A stretch of DNA of 18,578 nucleotides from Verrucomicrobiota bacterium (lineage in GTDB: Bacteria > Chlamydiota > Chlamydiia > Chlamydiales > JAEYWL01), in NCBI GenBank assembly GCA_023428915.1, contig JAEYWL010000056.1, positions 1-18,578 of the forward strand, given 5' to 3'. The translations under genes were made by a program, and so were the position numbers. The notes below the pieces were generated by a model that saw nothing but the letters and a program-made list of their open reading frames with translations, ran no database searches and was not told the DNA's origin. Below are positions 1 through 6,021 of the stretch, piece after piece (positions within the stretch are counted from its first letter, which is position 1; each line of letters starts with the position of its first letter).

Positions 1-376
1 GTGTTAACCCAATGTCATCTTAAGAAAATCGATTTGGAGTGCGGTGACTCGTCACCGCTTTAGTCGTGTTTGACTTGTCAAACACTTCAGAATAGGTATT
101 AAACAGGGCTCTTTTATGTTCGACAAGTCGAACATAAAGAAAGCTGCGACGAGTCGCATTTTTCTTGCCCAAATCACAAGAAAACAAAGCCGTGAATGTG
201 GCATAGAACTAGCCGTAAGTGTTAACCCAATGTCATCTTAAGAAAATCGATTTGGAGTGCGGTGACTCGTCACCGCTTTAGTCGTGTTTGACTTGTCAAA
301 CACTTCAGAATAGGGATTAAACAGGGCTCTTTTATGTTCGACAAGTCGAACATAAAGAAAGCTGCGACGAGTCGCA
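1..376. repeat. 218-bp-period tandem duplication carrying hairpin clusters
   Basis: Positions 1-158 recur at 219-376 with a single visible substitution (T97 versus G315), so the period is 218 bp. The stretch 159-218 is seen only once in the window, but it would be expected just before position 1 if the whole 218-bp unit was duplicated. Each copy carries hairpins with 2-nt loops: A (41-58, 8-bp stem), B (66-85, 9 bp), C (113-138, 12 bp) and D (145-158, 6 bp in copy 1; 361-378, 8 bp in copy 2). The apices are GACTCGTC, GACTTGTC, GACAAGTC and GACGAGTC, so all fit GAC-NN-GTC. The near-identity of the copies implies a recent duplication or ongoing homogenisation. Hairpins C and D lie just downstream of the minus-strand ubiD stop and could help end its transcript. 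Confidence 0.95.
159..241 (+). pseudogene. possible duplicated 3' end of a gene lying upstream of the window
   Basis: Between the two repeat copies a plus-strand frame reads through to TAA at 239-241, ending in ELAVSVNPMSS. The same last residues (VNPMSS, then TAA at 21-23) are in frame at the extreme left edge in copy 1. The simplest reading is that an upstream gene ends at 21-23 and that its last 20-30 codons were copied together with the hairpin cassette. The frame can be traced back to an ATG at 116, but that part runs through the hairpins and is probably not coding. No family is recognised; this is inference from the duplication geometry. Confidence 0.22.
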
Positions 377-387
377 GCACTCCAAAT
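250..387. repeat. 138-bp hairpin cassette bounded by 11-bp terminal inverted repeats
   Basis: The segment begins with ATTTGGAGTGC (250-260) and ends with its exact reverse complement (377-387). Inside are four perfect hairpins: 259-276, 284-303, 331-356 and 361-378. The outer repeats overlap the flanks of the first and last hairpins. It encodes no plausible protein. It resembles a non-autonomous, structured repeat (MITE- or REP-like), but I cannot match it to a named family. Copy 1 lacks the right terminus because the tandem-duplication junction at 158/159 cuts it off. Confidence 0.75.
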
Positions 388-422
388 GTGTAAGAAGTCT
401 CTTAAAGCCTTTTGTTCTCTGG

Positions 423-2171
423 TTAGGGGATGCCGTACTCGGGCCAGCGGCGGGAGACCAGGGCATCGGTGCCGGCATCGCATTCCACTTCCGGCGGGTA
501 GCTGGGCTTCATGCGAGCATCAATGCAAACGGGGCCTGTGTAGCATAAATGGTGCCGGTAGACTTGGCTGATGGCGGCATGCACATCAGCAGCCGGTTCA
601 AAACGGGTAAAGACTGTCCAGAGGAAGCTTTCATCGTTTTTAAGCGTTTTATCGAGATCGTCTACCAGTACGATTAAGGGCCAATCTTTAAATACCTCTT
701 TGGCATAGATTGCCTGCAGGTCAGCAAACTCGGTATAGCTTGGTATCTCTAATACAAGGCAGCCCGGACAAAAAACGCCGACTTTTTTACATGGCTGCGG
801 CAGCTTGCCCTGAAAATGCTCCGGCAGGTCGCGAACTTTATCGCCAATCCCCAGCATAATGCCTCGAGAGCCTTTATTGAGTTCAGGTCCCGAGTAATCT
901 AGGGTGTCCAGAGATAAATTAGAAAAAATAAACAGGTCTGTTTCAGGTTTAAAGCGCTCCAAGATAATTGGAAGGAGCTTTTTAAAATCACGAAGGCTTG
1001 CCGGCTGGTCTGTAACCAGCAAGAACTTGGTCAGGGCAAGCTGCCCTTCGCCTAGGATGCGGAAAGCGGAGACCATAGATTCGCGGTAGAACCTTTCACG
1101 GACCACAGCTGCTCCAAGGGAATGAAATCCGGTTTCTCCGTAGCTCCAAAGATCTTTTACGCCAGGCATGACCACTGGAAATAGGGGGGAGAGCAGCTCT
1201 TGCAGGTAGTCGCCGATGTAAAAGTCTTCTTGGCGCGGTTTCCCCACCACTGTTGCCGGGAAAATGGCGTCTTTGCGGTGATAAATGGCTTCGCAATTAA
1301 ATACAGGGAACTCATGCGCCCAGCTATAATAGCCGTAATGATCGCCAAAAGGGCCTTCCATGCGGCGCACATTAGGTTTAGCATGGCCCAGAAGCGCGAA
1401 TTCGCATTCGCTGATAATTGGATAAGGCGATTCTGCAACTTTGCCGACCTTAAGCTTCTCTCCTTGTAATAGAGAGGCAAGCAAGAGTTCGGGTACGTTT
1501 TCCGGCAGGGGAGCGATCGCGCTTAAAATTAGCGCTGGAGGGCCTCCAAGGAAAATTGACACGGGCAGCGGCTTGTCCTGCTGCTCTGCCTGATGAAAGT
1601 GAAATCCCCCGCCTTTGGCGATTTGCCAATGCAGGCCTGTGGTTTTTTCATCGTAGCGCTGAATCCGGTACATGCCGAGATTAGGGGCGCCGCCGCCAGG
1701 AGGTTCCGTGTACACTAAAGGAAGGGTCAGAAAACTGCCGCCATCGATGGGCCAGCTTTTGGTAAAGGGCAGTTTTTCTAAGTCGCATTGCGCCATTCTG
1801 GATTGCAGCACAGGGGCAGAGCGTCCTCTGTTGAAGCCTATGCGCAGGCACTTTTTTAAAATAGAACGCTGCTTCCACAGGGTTGAGAGCTTTGGGGGAA
1901 AATCCCTGGTCAAAAGGCGCACCAGGTTTTCCACAAGCTCTTCGGGACGATTATTAAAGGCTGTAGCAATTCTGTTTGGCGAACCAAATAGGTTGGTCGC
2001 TACCGGAAAAAGGCTGTTTTTAACACGGTGAAACAAAAGGGCAGGCCCATTGACGGCTGCTACTCTGCGGTGAATTTCGGCCAGCTCCAAATGCGGATCG
2101 ACTTCGCAGTGGATATCAATAATGTCTTTTTGAGAACGCAGGGCGGAAATAAATTGGCGTAAGTTGATCAT
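423..2171 (-). CDS. ubiD: UbiD-family decarboxylase, menaquinone-biosynthesis type
   Basis: This 582-aa protein belongs to the UbiD family of prenylated-FMN-dependent (de)carboxylases. The N-terminus (NLRQFISALRSQKDI) is typical. NLGMYRIQ (about 164-171) with the following His-rich stretch forms the metal/prFMN-binding region. ECEFALLG (255-262) and MEGPFGDHYGYYS (271-283) carry the conserved acidic residues and the diagnostic EGPFG-GYY signature. E. coli UbiD has about 497 residues; near 580-600 is typical of the 'menaquinone biosynthesis decarboxylase' branch. Because chlamydiae make menaquinone through futalosine and not ubiquinone, I infer a role late in that route. It needs a UbiX-type flavin prenyltransferase, which is not in this window. 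The ATG at 2171 follows an AAGGA-like site. It lies 68 bp after rpmB with a terminator between, so it probably has its own promoter or relies on read-through. Confidence 0.9.
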   Translation of the reverse strand: MINLRQFISALRSQKDIIDIHCEVDPHLELAEIHRRVAAVNGPALLFHRVKNSLFPVATNLFGSPNRIATAFNNRPEELVENLVRLLTRDFPPKLSTLWKQRSILKKCLRIGFNRGRSAPVLQSRMAQCDLEKLPFTKSWPIDGGSFLTLPLVYTEPPGGGAPNLGMYRIQRYDEKTTGLHWQIAKGGGFHFHQAEQQDKPLPVSIFLGGPPALILSAIAPLPENVPELLLASLLQGEKLKVGKVAESPYPIISECEFALLGHAKPNVRRMEGPFGDHYGYYSWAHEFPVFNCEAIYHRKDAIFPATVVGKPRQEDFYIGDYLQELLSPLFPVVMPGVKDLWSYGETGFHSLGAAVVRERFYRESMVSAFRILGEGQLALTKFLLVTDQPASLRDFKKLLPIILERFKPETDLFIFSNLSLDTLDYSGPELNKGSRGIMLGIGDKVRDLPEHFQGKLPQPCKKVGVFCPGCLVLEIPSYTEFADLQAIYAKEVFKDWPLIVLVDDLDKTLKNDESFLWTVFTRFEPAADVHAAISQVYRHHLCYTGPVCIDARMKPSYPPEVECDAGTDALVSRRWPEYGIP

Positions 2172-2186
2172 AGGGGATCCTTGCCA

Positions 2187-2215
2187 TAAAAAAAAGCCTG
2201 ACTACTGTCAGGCTT
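2187..2215 (-). terminator. rho-independent terminator of rpmB
   Basis: A perfect 9-bp stem (AAGCCTGAC at 2194-2202 with GTCAGGCTT at 2207-2215) and a 4-nt loop is followed on the minus strand by a run of nine or so T residues (plus-strand As from 2187). It sits 25 bp past the rpmB stop and just upstream of the ubiD ribosome-binding site, so it separates the two minus-strand genes. Confidence 0.9.
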
Positions 2216-2239
2216 AAACTTTGAACTATAAGCAAATGC

Positions 2240-2515
2240 TTAGATGCATTCGCCTTGTGCGCGCATTTGGCAGACAGCTTCTTTCAAGCCGATTTTATCA
2301 ATCGTGCGGATAGCTGCTGCTGATAATTTTAGCGTAACAAAGCGATTCTCTTCCGGGAACCAGAAGCGCTTTTTAATCAAATTAGGTAGAAAGGATCTTT
2401 TTGTTTTACCAGTCGTTTTTAGACCGATACCTTTCTTTTTCTTGGCAATACCGCGGATAGCATAAGTGTAGCCACGTGTGCGTTTTTTGCCGGTAAGTTG
2501 ACAAATTCTTGACAT
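2240..2515 (-). CDS. rpmB: 50S ribosomal protein L28
   Basis: This is a 91-aa basic protein of the large ribosomal subunit. The N-terminus MSRICQLTGKK is the classical L28 opening. The interior is strongly basic, with KKRFWFPEENRFVTLKLS followed by the typical C-terminal 'IRTIDKIG' helix. The frame is open to a GTG at 2527, four codons upstream. I chose the ATG at 2515 because GTGGAG directly upstream provides the Shine-Dalgarno (GGAG, about 6 nt spacing), and MSRxCxxTG is where the family begins. It appears to be a single-gene transcript ending at the terminator at 2187-2215. Confidence 0.95.
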   Translation of the reverse strand: MSRICQLTGKKRTRGYTYAIRGIAKKKKGIGLKTTGKTKRSFLPNLIKKRFWFPEENRFVTLKLSAAAIRTIDKIGLKEAVCQMRAQGECI

Positions 2516-2596
2516 AGTATTCTCCACAAATCGATCATCAGAAAGGAGGATAATAACATAGCGCCAGTTTTGACAAAAGAAAAAAGATAATTTTGA

Positions 2597-2670
2597 TTCA
2601 AACCCGACTTGCTACCTTAATAATAAGTCATATTCAAACTTATTATTAAGGTAGGCGACATAAGTTTGAA
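2597..2670. repeat. 17-bp perfect inverted repeat with outer 7-bp arms, AT-rich
   Basis: CTACCTTAATAATAAGT (2612-2628) pairs perfectly with 2638-2654 across a 9-nt spacer. A second arm pair, TTCAAAC (2597-2603) with GTTTGAA (2664-2670), encloses it. The palindrome lies between the divergent rpmB and toxin-antitoxin module, about 28 bp before the antitoxin -35 box (2698). It could be a terminator-like structure, a regulator site or an insertion boundary of the module. No T-tract follows on either strand, which makes a simple intrinsic terminator less likely. Confidence 0.85.
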
Positions 2671-2697
2671 GAAATTTGAATGTAAAAATGGGTAAAA

Positions 2698-2726
2698 TTG
2701 ACAGATTTTAAGAAAAGTGGTTTAAT
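2698..2726 (+). promoter_or_regulatory. promoter of the toxin-antitoxin operon
   Basis: TTGACA (2698-2703) matches the sigma70/sigma66 -35 consensus perfectly. After a 17-nt spacer, TTTAAT (2721-2726) matches the -10 box at 5 of 6 positions. Transcription would start near 2733 and leave a short leader before the ATG at 2764. Confidence 0.65.
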
Positions 2727-2730
2727 AAAT

Positions 2731-2743
2731 CTAGTTAGACTAG
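2731..2743. promoter_or_regulatory. probable autoregulatory operator of the toxin-antitoxin operon
   Basis: CTAGT-TAG-ACTAG is a perfect 5-bp palindrome lying just after the -10 box, over the predicted transcription start. Phd/YefM-type antitoxins commonly repress their own operon by binding such a dyad overlapping the promoter. The assignment rests on position and symmetry only. Confidence 0.4.
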
Positions 2744-2763
2744 TCAGAATTGGGAGAAATGAT

Positions 2764-3045
2764 ATGCAGAAAAAGAAACAAAAGATTCCTAGTCATGATA
2801 ATATTTGGCAATTACAAGAAGCAAAAGCTAAATTTTCTCAGCTAGTCGAAACTGTTTCCTCTGATGGTTACCAGGTAATAACAAAAAATGGAAAACCAGT
2901 AGTGGTTGTGTTGTCCAAAGAAGCTTTTGATCAGATGACACGACCAAAAAATTCACTTCTAGAATTTTTTAACGAGGCTCCCTTGCCGGAATTGGATTTA
3001 GATGTAGAGCGTTCTAAAGAATTGCCGAGGGCTATAGAGTTATGA
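2764..3045 (+). CDS. Phd/YefM-family antitoxin
   Basis: This 93-aa protein is the antitoxin of a type II toxin-antitoxin pair. It would bind and neutralise the downstream PIN-domain RNase and, by analogy with the family, repress the operon. Residues 15-57 show the Phd/YefM pattern: WxLQEAKAKFSQLVE, then DGYQVITKNGKPVVVVLSKEAF. The acidic C-terminal tail (PELDLDVERSKELP) is the likely toxin-binding arm. A longer frame starts at a TTG at 2698, but that triplet is part of the -35 box. The ATG at 2764 follows GGGAGA (2752-2757) with good spacing, so I use it. The stop overlaps the toxin start (ATGA), indicating translational coupling. AT content is visibly higher than in neighbouring core genes, suggesting acquisition by transfer. 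Confidence 0.88.
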   Translation: MQKKKQKIPSHDNIWQLQEAKAKFSQLVETVSSDGYQVITKNGKPVVVVLSKEAFDQMTRPKNSLLEFFNEAPLPELDLDVERSKELPRAIEL

Positions 3046-3482
3046 ATTTCTTACTTGATACCTGTATACTATCAAAAATGCGTAAAATAAAAAAATATCC
3101 AGATGAAAAGCTGTGTGCATGGTTAATGAATCATAATGAAAGTGCTTATTTTATAAGTGTTCTTTCTCTTGGTGAAATACAGGTGGGGATTGCAAAATTG
3201 AACATGCGTAAAAAAGAGGAAAAGACACATAGATTAATTTTAGAGAATTGGTTTAATGATCATTTAATACCTAGATTTCAAAGCAGAATTCTTGTTGTTG
3301 ACCATAATGTGGTCATGACTTGGGGAAAATTAACCGGTGAAAATCAACAAAAAGGAATTCAAGTACCCATAGTAGATGGTCTTCTCGCTGCAACAGCTTT
3401 AACATATAATTTAAGTCTTGTAACACAGAATGTGAGTGACTTTATTGAAACAGGTGTCAGGATCACAAACCCTTGGGTATAA
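3042..3482 (+). CDS. PIN-domain toxin ribonuclease, VapC/FitB-like
   Basis: This 146-aa PIN-domain protein is the predicted toxin, a Mg-dependent RNase that would block translation when freed from its antitoxin. The opening MNFLLDTCILSKMRK supplies the first catalytic Asp (D6). SLGEIQVGI gives E45, PIVDGLLAATA gives D112, and VTQNVSDF gives D133. The order and spacing match the four-acid PIN active site, so the enzyme looks intact. The length is usual for VapC proteins. The ATG overlaps the antitoxin stop by 4 nt. It ends 3 bp before the convergent minus-strand gene, with no separate terminator, so convergent transcription is likely. The pairing of a Phd/YefM-type antitoxin with a PIN toxin is common. 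Confidence 0.9.
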   Translation: MNFLLDTCILSKMRKIKKYPDEKLCAWLMNHNESAYFISVLSLGEIQVGIAKLNMRKKEEKTHRLILENWFNDHLIPRFQSRILVVDHNVVMTWGKLTGENQQKGIQVPIVDGLLAATALTYNLSLVTQNVSDFIETGVRITNPWV

Positions 3483-3485
3483 TTT

Positions 3486-3938
3486 CTACTTAAGGGGTAG
3501 CCAGTTGCGGTTGACGTTGTAGCGCTCATTTTTTTGCTTTTTGCGCTGCTTTTCGATGATCTCCTGGTCTGATTCCGGCGTGAGTTTTCCGTGCAATTCA
3601 GCTTTAAATTGCCCAATTTTTTCATAGATAGTTTTTAAAATTTCCCAGTCAGCCGGAGTCAGGTTATTAGGGGATTCAAAGAGACGTTTTATTTCATCGG
3701 GAGTAAGTCCTAATTTTTCATAAAGGGCGGGATCATTTTTTCTAATTTGCTTAATTTCAAGATGGAGCTTTTTAAGGGCTTTGATTACGGCGGGGTCTAA
3801 TCCTGGTGAAGCGCCCTTTTTAGGTTGCGAGCCCAATGCGGAGGCAATATCAGCGAGCCGCAATAAGCTGGCGATTTGCATTTTGATAAGCCCTTCTTGC
3901 AGGGATTGCTCCACTTTAGTGTAATCAATTTTTGCCAT
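3486..3938 (-). CDS. conserved hypothetical protein, small helical
   Basis: I do not recognise this 150-aa protein with confidence. It is predicted soluble and helical, without a signal peptide or membrane segment. The N-terminal half contains an amphipathic stretch (VEQSLQEGLIKMQIASLLRLADIA), then a Gly/Pro/Lys linker near 37-48. The middle is rich in Lys and Glu (IKALKKLHLEIKQIRKN), with an 'LTPDEI' and 'LTPADWEILKTIYEKI' helix pair. The C-terminus is strongly basic (about 132-143). The ATG at 3938 follows an AAGG/AAAGGG-type ribosome site. It diverges from sth across a 129-bp gap holding the sth promoter and a 28-bp shared element. Base composition and coding quality look native rather than acquired. 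Confidence 0.75.
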   Translation of the reverse strand: MAKIDYTKVEQSLQEGLIKMQIASLLRLADIASALGSQPKKGASPGLDPAVIKALKKLHLEIKQIRKNDPALYEKLGLTPDEIKRLFESPNNLTPADWEILKTIYEKIGQFKAELHGKLTPESDQEIIEKQRKKQKNERYNVNRNWLPLK

Positions 3939-3960
3939 AACCCTTTACCTTGTTAAACCC

Positions 3961-3989
3961 TTGTTGTATAGTCAAATTATTTCTATAAA
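3961..3989 (+). promoter_or_regulatory. promoter of the sth operon
   Basis: TTGTTG (3961-3966), a 17-nt spacer and TATAAA (3984-3989) form a good sigma70/sigma66-type promoter. Start of transcription near 3996 would put the 28-bp shared element (4012-4039) in the 5' leader of sth. Confidence 0.55.
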
Positions 3990-4011
3990 AGAACAAGAGA
4001 AAACTCAGAGA

Positions 4012-4039
4012 ACCCTTAGAAGGTAGCAATCAGGGTCTC
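4012..4039. promoter_or_regulatory. 28-bp element shared with the clpB/ispG intergenic region (copy 1)
   Basis: This stretch matches 9388-9415 at 25 of 28 positions. Conserved blocks are ACCCTT, GAAGG, AGCA and TCAGGGTCTC. ACCCT and AGGGT can pair as a 5-bp stem, and CCTT with AAGG inside is an alternative small hairpin. Both copies lie in divergent intergenic regions. This one would be transcribed in the sth leader, 28 bp before the start codon. Confidence 0.6.
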
Positions 4040-4067
4040 AGCCGCTTCTCATAAGGTATTGTAGGGT

Positions 4068-5483
4068 ATGATGCAACATTTAAAAGCCGATCTAGTTGTG
4101 ATTGGCTCCGGCCCCGCTGGTCAAAAAGCTGCGATTCAGGGCGCAAAGCTGGGGAAAAAAGTCATTATCATTGAAAAAGATCGCGACCCAGGCGGAGCCT
4201 GTCTTTATTCCGGTACAATTCCCTCTAAATCTCTGCGGGAAGCCATTATTGACCTGACAGGGTTTTATGAGAGAAGCTTCTACGCCAAAGACCGGGATAT
4301 GCAGGATATAAAAGAGGTCTCTATTAATTCTCTGAACTTCCGCCTGCATAAGGTGATCGAGGAGGAAAGGAGTATTATCTACCGGCAGCTGAAAAAAAAT
4401 GATATCCAGCTTATCAACGGAACAGCCCAATTTGAAAATCCCAAAATGGTCATTGTGTTTGACGAACAATACCGCATGACCCACCAGATCTCTGGAGATT
4501 ACTTTATTATTGCGACAGGTTCCAAGCCGAGAAATCCAAATAATGTGCCATTTGATGATCAGGTAATTTTGGATTCCACCCGCTTATTGGCCATTGATAA
4601 AGTACCTAAAACCATGATTGTTCTTGGAGGCGGCATCATTGGCTCTGAATATGCTAGTTTTGCAGCTGCTCTAGGGGCTGAAGTGACTGTAATCGATAAA
4701 AAAGACCATATGCTTCCTTTGCTTGATGCAGAAATTGGCATTCATCTTCAGACTGCTTTAACTGACATCGGTTTGCGCTTTATGGGAGAAAAGGAACCGG
4801 AGGAAATTACCCGGGTGAATGACCGTGCCTTTGTAAGATTTAAAGATGGAAGCACTCTGGAGGGGGATGTGCTGCTGTATGCTTTAGGCCGAATAGCTAA
4901 CGTGGATACGCTGCAAATTGGCAATGCCGGCCTGGCAGTTAATGCCAGAGGATACATTCCCGTAAACGCTCTGTTCCAAACTGTTGTGCCTCATATTTAT
5001 GCAGTAGGCGATGTCATTGGGGGGCCGTCTTTAGCTTCTACCAGCCAGGAACAGGGACGATTGGCAGCACGCCACCCTTTTGGGGCTGAGACACATCACT
5101 TTCCTACTTTATACCCTATCGGAATCTACACAATCCCGGAAATTTCAGCTTGCGGGTACACCGAGGATGAATTAAAAGAATTGGGCTATCACTATGAGGT
5201 TGGCCGCGCCTATTATTATGAGATAGCCCGCAGCCACATTGCAGGTAGTAATGTGGGACTGTTTAAGATTTTATTCCATGCCGAGACTTTGGAAATTCTT
5301 GGCATCCACATTATCGGCAGAGGTGCAACCGAAGTAATACACATCGGACAAGTTGCTATGAGTTATAAAGCACACATTGACTATTTTATCGACCAAGTAT
5401 TTAATTATCCTACATATGCTGAGGGTTATCGTATTGCAGCATTAAATGGCGCTAATAAAATTAAACGAAGACCGAAGTCATGA
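4068..5483 (+). CDS. sthA: soluble pyridine nucleotide transhydrogenase (Sth-type flavoprotein)
   Basis: This 471-aa FAD-dependent enzyme of the pyridine nucleotide-disulfide oxidoreductase class is predicted to exchange hydride between NADPH and NAD+ in the cytosol. The FAD Rossmann motif GSGPAG is at 13-18 and the NAD(P) motif GGGIIGSE at 187-194. YAVGDVIG (about 311-318) is the second FAD signature. The redox-site segment GGACLYSGTIPSK keeps only one cysteine (C45); the second position is Thr50, as in Sth and unlike lipoamide dehydrogenase (CxxxxC). The C-terminal NYPTYAEGYRIAALNG also matches Sth rather than the HPTxSE motif of Lpd. E. coli Sth is 466 aa. The ATG at 4068 lies behind AAGG at -11. 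The stop overlaps the next gene by ATGA, so the two are co-translated. Confidence 0.88.
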   Translation: MMQHLKADLVVIGSGPAGQKAAIQGAKLGKKVIIIEKDRDPGGACLYSGTIPSKSLREAIIDLTGFYERSFYAKDRDMQDIKEVSINSLNFRLHKVIEEERSIIYRQLKKNDIQLINGTAQFENPKMVIVFDEQYRMTHQISGDYFIIATGSKPRNPNNVPFDDQVILDSTRLLAIDKVPKTMIVLGGGIIGSEYASFAAALGAEVTVIDKKDHMLPLLDAEIGIHLQTALTDIGLRFMGEKEPEEITRVNDRAFVRFKDGSTLEGDVLLYALGRIANVDTLQIGNAGLAVNARGYIPVNALFQTVVPHIYAVGDVIGGPSLASTSQEQGRLAARHPFGAETHHFPTLYPIGIYTIPEISACGYTEDELKELGYHYEVGRAYYYEIARSHIAGSNVGLFKILFHAETLEILGIHIIGRGATEVIHIGQVAMSYKAHIDYFIDQVFNYPTYAEGYRIAALNGANKIKRRPKS

Positions 5484-5947
5484 CTATTTACAAAATGCCT
5501 CCACAAGAGCCGCCTTCGGAAGAAGGCAAAGCAAAAGAGCCGGAAATCATTATCGTTGAGAATTCAGATGAGCCTTATGATAATTTTTCGCATACAATCC
5601 ACCCTCAACAACCCTCGAAAGCCAAATTGGGATTTAGAATCCTGGCTTTGATCGTAGGGGCTTGTGCTGCAATATGGACAGCTTTTTTATTATGTTTATT
5701 TGCGCTGCTGGCTGTAATCGGCGCTTTTTTTCTATACCGCAATCCGCAAATCAATCAATCGATTAGCACAATGTGGGTATTTGTCAGGGTCGCTGCTGCT
5801 TTATCTACAGGGTTGCTAATTGCAGTATTTAGCCCGACATTAGGGCTAATGCTAATTTTAGCCTATATAGTCAGCTTAGACGAAAATTGGCGCCATTCTG
5901 CCATGATGCGCACCCTGCGCTCCCGCGTAGAAACTTACATGGACTAA
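5480..5947 (+). CDS. small membrane protein coupled to sth
   Basis: This 155-aa protein matches no family I recognise. The N-terminal 50 residues are hydrophilic, acidic and Pro-rich (PPQEPPSEEG, then EPEIIIVENSDEPYD). Two strongly hydrophobic segments follow, at about 53-87 (likely one long or paired helix, ending FFLYR) and about 98-130. A short charged C-terminal tail (RHSAMMRTLRSRVETYMD) completes it. The start overlaps the sth stop (ATGA), so it is translationally coupled. A link to transhydrogenase function is inference from coupling only. Many chlamydial inclusion or inner-membrane proteins share a paired hydrophobic-helix layout, but that alone is weak evidence. Confidence 0.8.
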   Translation: MTIYKMPPQEPPSEEGKAKEPEIIIVENSDEPYDNFSHTIHPQQPSKAKLGFRILALIVGACAAIWTAFLLCLFALLAVIGAFFLYRNPQINQSISTMWVFVRVAAALSTGLLIAVFSPTLGLMLILAYIVSLDENWRHSAMMRTLRSRVETYMD

Positions 5948-5960
5948 TAGACGTGTAATA

Positions 5961-5995
5961 AAAAAGCGAAACCCCTCTTAAAGAAGAGTTTCGCT
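5961..5995 (-). terminator. rho-independent terminator of the BON-protein gene
   Basis: AGCGAAA (5965-5971) pairs with TTTCGCT (5989-5995), and CTCTT (5975-5979) pairs with AAGAG (5984-5988). A 3-nt C bulge lies between the helices and the loop is 4 nt. On the minus strand the stem is followed by a run of Ts (plus-strand As 5961-5965). It lies 27 bp past the minus-strand stop at 6022. Being symmetrical, it may also stall the convergent sth operon transcripts. Confidence 0.85.
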
Positions 5996-6021
5996 GCCAT
6001 AAACCTCAGCTAAGGCCTCTC

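Noticed and set aside
1..387. CRISPR array
   Set aside because: There are only two copies, 218 bp apart, with no short regular repeat-spacer pattern and no cas genes. The structure is a tandem duplication of hairpins.
238..483. Minus-strand 81-codon open frame over the hairpin repeats
   Set aside because: It overlaps the ubiD 3' end in another frame and runs through palindromes, and its product has no protein-like composition. It is a shadow of repeats and ubiD.
2543..2590. Plus-strand AAAGGAGG followed by a short frame
   Set aside because: No start codon follows at the right distance (ATA only), and the frame closes after about 10 codons.
2698..2763. TTG-initiated extension of the antitoxin by 22 codons
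   Set aside because: The TTG belongs to a TTGACA -35 box with a proper -10 box after 17 nt. A good ribosome site precedes the ATG at 2764.
4068..5483. Dihydrolipoamide dehydrogenase (Lpd) for the sth gene
   Set aside because: The second redox cysteine is replaced by Thr50 and the C-terminal His-Glu motif is of the Sth type (NYPTYAEGYR), so a disulfide-type Lpd is unlikely.
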